A stretch of DNA of 64,000 nucleotides from Takakia lepidozioides (lineage: Eukaryota; Streptophyta; Takakiopsida; Takakiales; Takakiaceae). The notes under the pieces were generated by a model. That model saw only the letters and a program-made list of their open reading frames with translations. It was not told where the DNA came from and did no database searches. This document shows, in pieces, positions 20,951 through 30,325 of the stretch. The translations under genes were made by a program, and so were the position numbers. How positions within the stretch are numbered: position 1 is the first letter of the stretch; every line of letters begins with the position of its first letter. The stretch lies in the NCBI GenBank assembly GCA_030704615.1, contig CM060733.1:59956001-60020000 (forward strand). Direction: 5' to 3'.

Positions 20951-21031
20951 TTTGGTCAATTCAAAAGTTGGATGTGTGTATTTTGGATAATTTCTTAATG
21001 TTATTTCTTCTTATATCGCAGGGTTGCCAAT

Positions 21032-22098
21032 ATGCCTCGTATGAAGTATACGGGGCCACTGATCGAGCTTGTCAGCTCGGACGAGGATGTACCAGCTCCA
21101 GTGAGGCCACCTGTTGCAGCTATGACGCCATCAGTACCTGTGGTCGATCTCAGCAGCTCAGACGAGGAGGAGGAGGTACTAGTATCTCCAGTACGGCCAC
21201 CTGTTGTTGTGCTGTTGCCATCGGCTGTTCCAGTGCGTCCGCCATTTGCTCCAGTGTGCCCTCCAGCTGCTTGGAGGCGGCCAGGACCTGCTCCAGTGCC
21301 TGAGGATCCTACTCTAAGGCGTTTGTACGCTCGTACACCGCTGCCCAGTCACGCGGCAGCTTATAGCATTTGGACCTTGACGCTGCTTGCTTCATGATGC
21401 TCACCAAAGATTTGCCGGACTTGTTTGGGATTATGGCCCGTCCGGCAAATGGGAAGGTGAGGGTCAGGGATCTTCCGGAGTTCAGTGATTGGTTGCATGT
21501 TATTTCGGATCCCATAGTGGTCAGGGTGTTTGCGGGGAGTGATACGGAGCAGAGAGACGGATTCAAGGCAGAGTTGGTAGATAGGCTACGGGTGGCGTTC
21601 GGGTTGACATTGACCTGTAGTACGGATAGTTCCACACTATCACGGAACCAAGTCAATGTTTCGGTTTCAGCCATGTCGCAGGCGCTTTATTCAGTAGGGG
21701 CTAGGGTATGTCGGGTTTCATTCTTCGGAATGAAATGGCAGATTCCAGATGTTGAGCCAGTGCTGGACCGGTTCATAGAGCGATATCGTGCAAAGATGGG
21801 TTCTTCTGTTCCAGTGCAGAAGAACCTATTTGATTATGGAGTCCGATTTCCTACAGATGGGTTGTTGTTCTTTAGGTTCAGTGATGCGCAGTACCGGGCG
21901 AGGAGGTATAGGGAGGGTACCGTGCACGAGATGTGCAACGAGGAGGGCTACGGGTCCGTGGATTTCAGGCCAGTTCTTGACTATCGCATAGCGAGGGTCA
22001 AGATCTACCAGGAGGTGTGTCACGAGATTCTCTCTGCGATACAAAGGCAGATGCTGGATCAGATGCCTGATACTAAGTGCGCAGTACAGGATCTGTGA
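21032..22098 (+). pseudogene. Unrecognised ORF pair with SUMO-interaction-like motifs, frameshifted
   Basis: The first frame (21032-21397) starts MPRMKYTGPLIELVSSDEDV and has two hydrophobic-plus-acidic blocks (LIELVSSDED, VVDLSSSDEEEE) that look like SUMO-interaction motifs, then a proline-rich linker. A shift near 21365 moves into a 242-codon frame (21370-22098) with a globular-looking protein (KDLPDLFGIM, VSFFGMKWQIPDVEPVLDRFIERYR, YGVRFPTDGLLFFRF). I do not recognise it. It lies at the distal end of element c, downstream of the 172-bp repeats, so it is probably element-encoded. The two frames may instead be joined by an intron that I could not place. Confidence 0.45.
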
Positions 22099-22419
22099 GG
22101 CAGCTACAGGATCTGCTCGACCGATGGGGAGCCATGACAGATGTTATGCGCAGCAGTCGACTGTCTGGCATCAGGGTTGAGATTACTGTTCAGACGGAGA
22201 TGGTAATTGACGGACGTCGGCTTTGCAGTGAGCAGGATTTATTTCGGATATGAAGCATTGAAACTGCATTGGGTGGGCCTTTTGACACTAGATCATTATC
22301 CATAGACATGTTCATGGAGTTTAGTGAGGTGCACGTATCAGCATTTGCAGCTACAGTTCACGGGAGAGATGAGAATCATCCATCTGTTGAGATACAGAGT
22401 GCTCCCACCTTTGCTCGCC

Positions 22420-22437
22420 AGGGTTAAGGGTTTAGGG
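22420..22437 (+). repeat. Interstitial telomeric tract (imperfect)
   Basis: AGGGTTAAGGGTTTAGGG between element c and family-a copy 4. Confidence 0.85.
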
Positions 22438-23313
22438 TCTATAAAAGAGTGGAGACAAATGTAGCAGTGCAACAGGATGCGGACCGCGAATGCACCGGGT
22501 GCAATAAGAACACAATCCGAACCAAAAAGTTTTTAGGGGAGGGCCGGGTATGGGCGCCTTGAAAAAACTTGTAGATATCTAGATCCTGGGAATCAAAACT
22601 AATGGCGTTTATCCAGAGAGACAGAAAGCTAGAAAAGAAGTGTTGTTGAGATGTTCTAAGATGCAACTGCAAAGATATGCAAAGAGGCAAATATATGTGA
22701 TTGAAACTATTTCACTGAGATGACAGGAGAATAATACCCTATCTCTTTTGCTAGAGAATAGACACACTAGAGAACGACTTAGATGCTCATCTAACACGCA
22801 ACACTCGAGAAGGAGTTTAATGCATGCAATAGATGATAACAAACCTAAGGCTCAACAGCATAGAAGAAACATTGAGACAAGAACCCTTAGATGCAGAATA
22901 GTAGCCAATCTCTATAAAGTCCCAGAATAGTTTCGCTCAACAAGTGAGCTCATCAGTGGGAGAGAAATGGAATGAGGTACACAGAGCCTTACCCCCAGCT
23001 TATATACTGCTGTAAGGGGTTGTCTCAAATAGGTACAAGACCAAAATAGGTAAAAGAAAGTTATTTCTATGTCTAGAATATGACAAAGTTTTTTTTTGTG
23101 TCTAAAAAATAACTTCATGCCTAAATTAAAAAAAGATAATTTTTAAAGCCTAAAACTGGCTTGACAAAAATCAATAATATCTCTCCAATATAATTGACTC
23201 TATTGTAACTTGACTCAAGCACGATAGGAATACAAAATCCCTCGAGTCTTTTTTCAAACTAAAAGTTTGTAGAAAGAAGGTAACTGCAGAACTTTAGCAA
23301 AGTACTAATGAAG
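22438..23313 (-). mobile_element. Hammerhead-bearing retroelement piece, family a, copy 4
   Basis: Minus-strand sense: the distal end at AATGAAG (23313), a TATATAAGC box near 23000, a hammerhead (22912-22970), the AATGCACCGGGTGCA block near 22500 and a 3' end abutting the telomeric tract at 22437. It is co-linear with the 15859-16855 copy along its whole length. Confidence 0.6.
22912..22970 (-). ncRNA. Hammerhead ribozyme, copy 6
   Basis: Minus strand: CTGATGA, stem II GCTCA/TGAGC with loop CTTGT, GAAA, C-TA-TTC, then TGGGA pairing with TCCCA before CTGATGA. Stem I has a compensating change relative to copy 2, which has TGGGG at this place. The triplet is TTC rather than GTC. Confidence 0.75.
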
Positions 23314-23320
23314 TTTAGGG
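23314..23320 (+). repeat. Single TTTAGGG motif at an element junction
   Basis: AAGTTTAGGG follows the distal end of family-a copy 4, as at 16856. Partial and imperfect units follow. Confidence 0.5.
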
Positions 23321-23970
23321 TTAAGGACGTCCCTAAGGTTTAGAATAGAACACATATGAATGTTCAAGCTTTAGAATCAGAGGGGTCCACTTGCCGGTCA
23401 ACTTCTGAGTAGGTTGACAAAAAATTGGAACTATAAATGTAGCGGTACAACAAATTCGAACCGCGAATGCACCGGGTGCAATAGTAGCACAGTGCAGACT
23501 AAAAAGTTTTTAGTGGGGGCGGTTATGCTCCGAAAAAAACTTCAAGATATCTATTGAAAAACTCAAAGAGATGATTCTGAAGACAAAAATGTAGGATATG
23601 AATGATGTTGATATGTTCTAAAGTGCAATTGCAAAGACATGCAAATGACTAAAGTGTATGACTGAGACTGTTTCATCGTAAATACAGGATAACAGAAACC
23701 TATCTCTTATGGAAGAGAAAACACACACTAGAGAACAAACCTAGCAGCAAAGGCAAAACTAGACAGACAGTCTAAACAATACAACTGTAAGGTACAACAA
23801 CACAAAGGAGAAAGTGAGACAAAACACACTTATATGCAGAATACTAGCAAATCTTTATAAGCCCCAGACTAGTTTTGCTCAAAACCTGAGCTCTTCAGTG
23901 GGAAGAAAGAAATGGAGTGAAGTACAATGAGCCTCACCGCCAGCTTATATACTGTCGAAGGATTTTAATA
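23321..23970 (-). mobile_element. Hammerhead-bearing retroelement piece, family a, copy 5
   Basis: Carries the GAATGCACCGGGTGCA block at about 23466, a decayed hammerhead and the AGCTTATATACTG end at 23941-23953. It is the most diverged of the family-a copies. Confidence 0.5.
23853..23915 (-). ncRNA. Hammerhead ribozyme, copy 7 (decayed)
   Basis: Minus strand: CTGAAGA in place of CTGATGA, stem II GCTCA/TGAGC intact with loop GGTTT, AAAA in place of GAAA, then C-TA-GTC and TGGGG. Two core changes should make it inactive. Confidence 0.6.
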
Positions 23971-24049
23971 TACTGTCGACAGTTGCTTTGAGACGTTGCA
24001 ATATCGTAAAATCCTTCTTGTATTGTATGAAAGAATTGTCCAGTAACTT

Positions 24050-24357
24050 TTGAGCAGCCTCCACAAAGGTAGGAGTGTGATCCCGTTTGTTGAAAAACAT
24101 GCCCACTCGTGGTCTCGAAGAAGAACACTCCCGAATTGTGTACGGCTTCCTGCTTTAGAAAGTATCATTACAGACGGTCGTGACATTGTAAACGCTCGCT
24201 TCAAGGATGTGGTTTGCTCTGCCTTCAAGTCCTCTATTTGAGGTCATCTCAAGACCACAATGCGTGCTCTGACTACAGATGACTCCATCGTCATCAATCC
24301 CGCGGACAAAAATCTTGGGTTGGTGATCATGCGTAAGGATTGGTACATGAATTAAAA
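24050..24357 (+). pseudogene. Penelope-like reverse transcriptase fragment
   Basis: The frame reads ...DSIVINPADKNLGLVIMRKDWYMN. The DKNLG..V....WY signature is that of the first RT motif in Penelope-like elements as I know them. An in-frame TGA (24239-24241) and a TAA right after DWYMN break it, and the rest of the RT is absent. Orientation is opposite to the hammerhead pieces just to its left, so it may belong to another copy. Confidence 0.5.
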
Positions 24358-24410
24358 TCGGCCACAAACAACATCTCTGTCAGGTTCAATCCACACTTAC
24401 CTGGCAGCTC

Positions 24411-25440
24411 AAACAGTGTGCGTCAACGCACACTGTTTGTGCCCCTTTTTGTGCTTGTTTATTGATGTGAAAAATGCCACATAGGGCCACTTTGGAAGGT
24501 TGAATCCACCCCTTATTGGAAGCTCAAACAGTGTGCGGCAACGCACACTGTTTGAGCCCCCCTTTGTGATTGTTTTTTGTTGTGAAAATAGGCCACATAG
24601 GGCCACTCTGGCAGGTTGAATCCACCCCGAATTGGAAGCTCAAACAGTGTACGGCAACGCACACTGTTTTGAGCCCCCTCTCTGCTTGTTTTTTGATGTG
24701 AAATTGGGCCAAACAGGGCCACTCTGGCAGGTTGAATCCACCCCGAATTGGAAGCTCAAACAGTGTGCGGCAACGCACATTATTTGAGCCCCTTTTTTTG
24801 CTTGTTTTTTGATGTGAAAATCGGGCACCTAGGGCCACTCTGGCAGGTTGAAGCCACCGGAAGCTCAAACAGTGTGCGTCAATGCACACTGTTTGTGCCC
24901 CCTTCACTGCCTGTTTTTTTATTTGAAAATCAGCCACCCAGGGCCACTATGCCATGTTTAAATCACCCCTTATTGCAAACTCAAAGAGTGTGCGACAAGG
25001 CACACTGTTTGAGCCCCCTTATCTGCTTGTTTTTTTATTTGAAAATCGGGCACCTAGGGCCACTCTGGCAGGTTGAATCCAACCCTTATTGGAAGCTCAA
25101 ACAGTGTGCGGCAACGCATATTGTTTTGAGCCCCCTCTTTGCTTGTTTTTTGATGTGAAATTGGGCCAAACAGGGCCAGTATGCATGCTCAAAACACCCA
25201 TAGTTGGAAGCACGAACATAGTGCGGCAACGCACACTGTTTGTGCCCCCTTTTTGGCTCCCTCTCGGCCTGTTTTTTAATGTGGTAATGTGCCACATAGG
25301 GCCAAATGTCATGTTCAAAACACCCCTATTTGGAAGCTGAAACAGTGTGCGGCAACGCACACTGTTTTCGGCCCCCACACTGCTTGTTTTCTTATGAGAG
25401 ATTAGGCCACACAGGGCCTGTCTGCCATGCTCAAAACACC
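24411..25440. repeat. 116-bp tandem repeat, nine hairpin units
   Basis: Nine units, each with an inverted repeat of arms AAACAGTGTGCG and CGCACACTGTTT around a 4-base loop (GCAA in most, TCAA in two). Hairpins at 24411-24438, 24526-24553, 24642-24669, 24758-24785, 24867-24894, 24983-25010, 25099-25126, 25214-25241 and 25340-25367 (steps 115, 116, 116, 109, 116, 116, 115, 126). The rest of each unit (GAGCCCCC...TGCTTGTTTTTTGATGTGAAA...GGGCCAC...) is also shared. Long ORFs on both strands here arise only from the repeat. Confidence 0.9.
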
Positions 25441-25488
25441 ATCATTTCTTGCCTCTCTCTTATATCAATTTGAATGAACAACCCTGCA

Positions 25489-28458
25489 GGAGAAGATGCA
25501 AAGAGTGGCGGATGAGAACCCTTCGGGGCAGGGGAAGGAGATCATTGGACGATGAGTTCTATGAAAGCAAAGCCGCTGAGATGCTGGGGGGTCAAAAGGT
25601 AAACTCTCAGCTTGTGGCGCAAAGTATGCTTGCCCCGGGTGGGAGGTTGAAGATTCCCCTGTGTAGGTTGGTTTCCATGCCCGTCGTTCGTCCACCCCTC
25701 AACAAGGACATCCTGAAGCTGGAGGCCGAGTTTGTTCATGGGTATTTGGATGGATCCGCAGTCTTTTACGGTTCTACTAGGGATTCCAAAGGCAATGAGC
25801 TCCTTGTGGATGAGTCAATCGTGGACTCCTGGGATCCCATTTGGAGACAGGTGAACGAATCCTTCGAACTTCTTCTCTCCAGGAAACCTTCGACCCAGGC
25901 ATTCTCAGGGAAGATATTTCACGTATGGGATGGCAACCACCGGTTGCTTGCATGGATGACTGTCATTGGGAGGCTGCACTCACAGGAGGAAGAGTGGCAT
26001 TATTCTGTTCGATCGATGGTGCTAGATTGTGACGGGAACATGATGGGTCTTCTGACGGCAACGAATGATGTGAAGAGGTTGGTTTCTCATTCTACATGTT
26101 CTAGTTGTGGTTCCGTGGTTCTTTTGTTCCAGTCCTCTGTTGACGGTTCTTGAATTTTATTCTGACTTTCACACATCATTCTGCAGAGGGACGGAGACAT
26201 CGCATGTCAAATCGAGTTTGGTTCACACACTGTACATGATACAAAGGATCGGGCAGATGCCCTTGACCAACTTCAAGACCATCCTTTCAGCAGAGACGTA
26301 CAAGAAGTGCGAAAGCTCCAAGACATGAGAAACGTGGTACTCGTTGACCCGTGAGGCTTTCATGGAGTATATGTACACGGTGAGATACATCTTCCATCAT
26401 CTGGCCTTTCGATATTCCTGCTTCCACATGTTTGTTTCTGTTTGTTTCCCTTGCCCTTGGGTTGATGCAACTCTCATGCATTCCCTTGCAGCAAGACATT
26501 GCAGATGCATGAGAGCGTGACAAACTGGAATACTACAGCTCTACCCCTGAGGAGAGAAGGACAGCAAAGGGGGTTGAGAGTCACATCCAGAAAGAGATGA
26601 CCGCCACAAGAAGGACTATTATGAGTGCTTTAGTTAAGCAGTTGAGAATTGCCGACCCATCATTCGGACCGTAGTTTCTTCAATAGGTGAAAAACCATTA
26701 CAACAAGCCAGGCAAACCGGAGATGGCCCAGGAGAAGTTACACAGGTTGTCTACCGCCATTGTGTCTTTAGAATAGAAGGTGAAGTGGCTACAGATATGG
26801 AACTCCGATCCCACTGTTAGGGATACCCACATGTTCCCCAGGCCGGAGAAAGAGAAGAAGACCCAGCGTGTCATTCCTGTTAATGACAATGTGCTGGACA
26901 CATGGCTTCACAAGGCCACTTACTGGAGTCAGGTATGATGTCCTTTGTTGTGTCACTTTCTTTTCATTTTTTCTGTCATTCTCTTTCCATGTTACATTGG
27001 CTGTGATTGTTTTTGGGTTCATTCTTGCATTTGAAACGTTTTGCAGTTGGAAGAAAAGGCCCGGTCGGTTCTACATATGCAGCTGGCTGACTGTGGGATC
27101 ACCATGACAACACTGTTCCAAGCATACATGAGGAAATGGAGAGCCACAGTGTGGCAATCTTGTTTCTTTAGAGAGTTCAGCAAGGATGGTGGCATCAGTC
27201 GAACAAATGAGCTTGACCAGCAAGAGAAAGGAGAGGAAGCCTAGAAACGATGCCTTTACAGGTGCGAAATGGACTGCCTAAACCCTAAAAACACTCTCCT
27301 CCATCCAACCTGTTTTGGGCTGACTCATATGAGTTTGCGGTGCAGTGTACTGTGCCGCATACTCTTTTAGGGGGTCTTCGTGATGTGGTGGAAAAGCTGG
27401 GAGACAATAATTGCATTGCATAATGAGGCTATCTCTATTCCTGCAGGTACATAAAGTATGTTCTCATGGCAGAGAACTGCTTGGACAAACATCCTGATTT
27501 CGTGGACCTTTGGCTTGTCCCTGCTGGCAGCAGACCATGTTTACTACGGGGATATTGCATGACTGGGGCCCAGACCATCTTTCTGCTTGTGGTTGGTATT
27601 TGGATTGCCCTGCTTCTGAGACCCCAGCTCAGGAGGTGTCTTTGAGGTGAGAGAATGAGCGTATAGCAGCCACCGCCGCAGCAGCCGACCTTGACATTCA
27701 TGATAGAAATTTGAGGACTCTTGCAGAGAATGAGCCTCCCGCTCAGGATACCCCGGGTAAAGGTAGAAAGGAAAAGGCAAAGGATGTTGCTGGTGGTGTG
27801 GGGAAAGGAAGGGGTAGGGGGAAGGGGGCACAAGGGCAGGTAGGTGGGCAGGGAAGTGTTGCAGATATTGGCCCTGTGGTGGATGTCCAGCAGACTCCAC
27901 CGCATGGTAGGGGATCCGGGAGAAAGAACAAGGGGGTGGTTGATCCCAAGGACCCGTACTATGCAGTGGAGCATCCCATGAGGGTCATTCACCCTACCAG
28001 GTTGGAGATGGCCAACGTCGGGTTCCTTGCCATGATGGAGTCCAAGAAATCTGATTACAAGGGCGAGCCATCACCAGTGTGGGAGAGGATTGTGGAGTTC
28101 CTCGGCACGGTGCGTGTTGTCTTTTGCTTCTTCTCTGTTGTGGGCATGGATCGTTTCAATCCTCTTGAGCATTCCATTGCATGCTTGTTTGCAGGCTAAA
28201 ATGACCAAATCCTAGGTGAACGGGAAGAAGAAGCCATATGCTGCCGAACTCATCATCCTGGACATCCCTGATGGGTTGCCAGTCCCGGATGTCTCTCCAT
28301 CGGGTGCTTGTCCAGGTTGGAATGCTTTTGATGAGCGCTACTGGCAGTGGATTTTCTCCTTTTGCAAAAAATTTCTGTCCGATGCAGGTGTTTTGGTGCG
28401 TGGTGCTCCTAGCCAACCACTACCTCAATGTGCTCAAGGCAACAAGGGGGCTCGGGTG
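25489..28458 (+). pseudogene. ParB-fold plus DNA methyltransferase-like gene, decayed (copy 2), 3' end lost
   Basis: This is the plus-strand paralogue of the relic at 0.5-5.5 kb. The ParB-like exon (to 26077) has IPLCRLVSMPVV and IFHVWDGNHRLLAW. Middle exons align without gaps over long stretches with copy 1 (GVESHIQ...LVKQLRIADPSFG; HYNKPGKPEMAQEKLHRLSTA; NVLDTWLHKATYWSQ with the same donor; HDWGPDHLSACGWYLD). A glycine/lysine-rich linker and PTRLEMANVGFLAMMESKKS follow, then the motif IV exon with AAELIILDIPDGLPV. In-frame stops: TGA 26326, TGA 26510, TAG 26672, TAG 26684, TAG 26774, TAG 27242, TGA 27648, TAG 28213. There are frame changes near 27530 and 28390. The C-terminal half with SAM motif I is missing; a retroelement gag begins instead. 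Confidence 0.6.
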
Positions 28459-28459
28459 A

Positions 28460-29472
28460 AGCTCAGGGAAGGGCAGAGAGGACCTCAGATGCAGGGGTCT
28501 CTCCCTTCATTTGCTGGCCAACAACGGGCGGCTGTGGTGTGCTGGACATGTGGAGGACTGCATGTCAAGAAGGATTGCCCAGAGGGAGGCAAAGGGCCGG
28601 CACATGCACAGCCTGCACAGTTGCAGTGTGGGCATTGTGGCAAGCACGGGCATGGAGAGGCCCAGTGTTATGGTTTGCATCCTGAGTTGCGCCGAAGCCA
28701 GTTCCAAGGGAACAGTGGTGGCCGGGGGCAAGGTGGAGCAGCCTGGAGAGGACGAGGTGGCCAGGCACGAGGTGCAGGCCAAGGGCAAGCTCAACATGGC
28801 CAAGGACGCGGAGGTCAGGGTGTTGACCAAGGCATGGCCAACCAGCTTCAGCAGCTAGAGCAGAGGCTCGCTGCCATGGCTACAGCTCAGGTGGTACCGG
28901 CTCCAAGGCCGGATGGTCCACCTCCTGCTCCTGAGGGAGGAGATATGGGAGGCATGGGATTCATGTGCGGAGCAGCACTACCACTAGTGCAGGTGGAGTC
29001 TGCTGCAGCCGTGACTCGAGGAGCAGCACGAGTTCCTGAGCCACGAGGTGTAGAGGTGGAGTTGGATCCACAGCGTGGGGAGGCAAGCCGTCAGGCTAGG
29101 CTCCCTCAGTCATTCACATTGGCGGAGACAATGTCGACGCCATCCATGGCACCTAGTTCTCGCCCGACAGTTACCGAGGTGGAGGTTACTATGCCATTGG
29201 GGAGAGCTACATGGGTAGCACCACTACCTAGTGTTGCCAAGGCTACAGCAGCTAGTGTACTGCTGGGAACGGCCACATCTGTGTGCCAGGCTCCATTGTT
29301 CTCGGCTACCATGATTGCGACGCCGGGGGTAAGACCAGCTGAGGTGTTCAGGCTGGCAGCTACACTCTGTGAGAGTGGGGAGGTTACTTTATCTTCTGCG
29401 GAGATAGTGGGAGGTGTAGTATCGGAGGGATCCTCGGATTTGAGGGTCAAGACTGCCACGGTGGCGCCATAG
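28460..29472 (+). pseudogene. Retroelement Gag with two CCHC zinc knuckles
   Basis: Two knuckles, CWTCGGLHVKKDC (C-x2-C-x3-H-x4-C) and CGHCGKHGHGEAQC (canonical C-x2-C-x4-H-x4-C), are followed by a Gly/Arg/Gln-rich stretch and a long Ala/Pro/Ser/Thr-rich region. The frame ends in TAG (29470-29472) but continues in the same frame into the protease ORF. Gag binds packaged RNA. The N-terminal capsid part is not recognisable and may have been lost where it joins the methyltransferase relic. No RT or integrase is visible nearby. Confidence 0.6.
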
Positions 29473-29490
29473 CAAGCTGCAGCTGCCAGG

Positions 29491-30111
29491 TTGATGGAGT
29501 TGCCAGCTAGGCCAGCCATTGAGCGCGCCATGGTGACACCTGGAGTTGTCATGTTAGACAACCGGGATGGCATTTTCTGTTTGAGTGGACCGGCAGACAA
29601 GAGGTACCGGCCACTACGGGTCTTGTTGGACTCGGGAGCTCAGCCATTGATGCTGGGCAGAGCTGCTATTGCAGGCTTGGGCCTCACGGAGGCGGATATG
29701 GAGCCTTGTCCTTTCCAGATACAGACGTCTCTGAGAAGATCGGAGCAGGCTCGGGGCATGACACCGCGTGAGTTGGCTATCAGACTACGGCCGGATCACC
29801 CTACAGATGGCTCAGTGATGCGAGCCAAGGCCATTGTGACAGACGCAGTCTCATATGATGTCCTGGTTGGTGGGGCAGTGTTGTACCCCATGGGCTTCAC
29901 CCTGGATTATTGGGAGGAGTCAGCTTCCTATAGGCCTGGATGGCAGGCAGGGGAGGGCCGGCGTGTGCAGCTCCCTGTGACGTTCATAGGAGGAGTTGCG
30001 GTTGCCCAGCGAGGCAAGATACCGACACTAGCAGCATTCACAGCGGCAGTGAGTTGGCCTGGAGAGTTGCTTGAGGGCAACGCTCATTCAGAGGATGTGC
30101 CACCTCCATGA
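29491..30111 (+). pseudogene. Retropepsin-like aspartic protease
   Basis: RPLRVLLDSGAQPLMLGRAAIAGLGL carries the catalytic D-S-G about 47 residues in. YDVLVGGAVLYPMGFTLDYW is the C-terminal hydrophobic-G-G strand of LTR-retroelement proteases. It processes the Gag-Pol polyprotein in such elements. It shares the reading frame with the Gag part across the TAG at 29470 and stops at a TGA (30109-30111). Confidence 0.6.
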
Positions 30112-30325
30112 GAGCATGATGATATGTATGGTATGGCGGAGTTGCCTGCCATGGTTGCTCAGACTCCATTGTGGGGCACGAGCAAGGATTTGCAGCGGGT
30201 TGCTGATCACGGGTGTAACAAGTCTGGGTGGAGGCTTTGTACCATCAGGAGAGGAGGAGAGTGCGGGGATTGCACCAGGACCACCTCAGTTGTCTCCATT
30301 GGACACCACACCTATTTTGTGGTAG

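Larger units (their letters stand above)
19613..22419. mobile_element. Element c: unrecognised 2.8-kb unit bounded by telomeric tracts
   Basis: It starts and ends at TTTAGGG tracts. The left part (19.66-20.05 kb) contains a 300-bp direct repeat (TTCCGAATATGTAAAAA at about 19694 and 19989). The middle is a 172-bp tandem repeat, and the right part codes on the plus strand. The plus-strand ORF is opposite to the minus-strand sense of families a and b, so either the direction of addition or the origin of this piece differs. Confidence 0.45.

Noticed and set aside
15842-22437. A true chromosome end
   Set aside because: Telomeric tracts are only one to three units long and are followed on both sides by tens of kilobases, including host genes.
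24411-25440. Protein-coding ORFs of 60-137 codons across the 116-bp repeat
   Set aside because: The same peptide recurs with the repeat on both strands, with no independent support.
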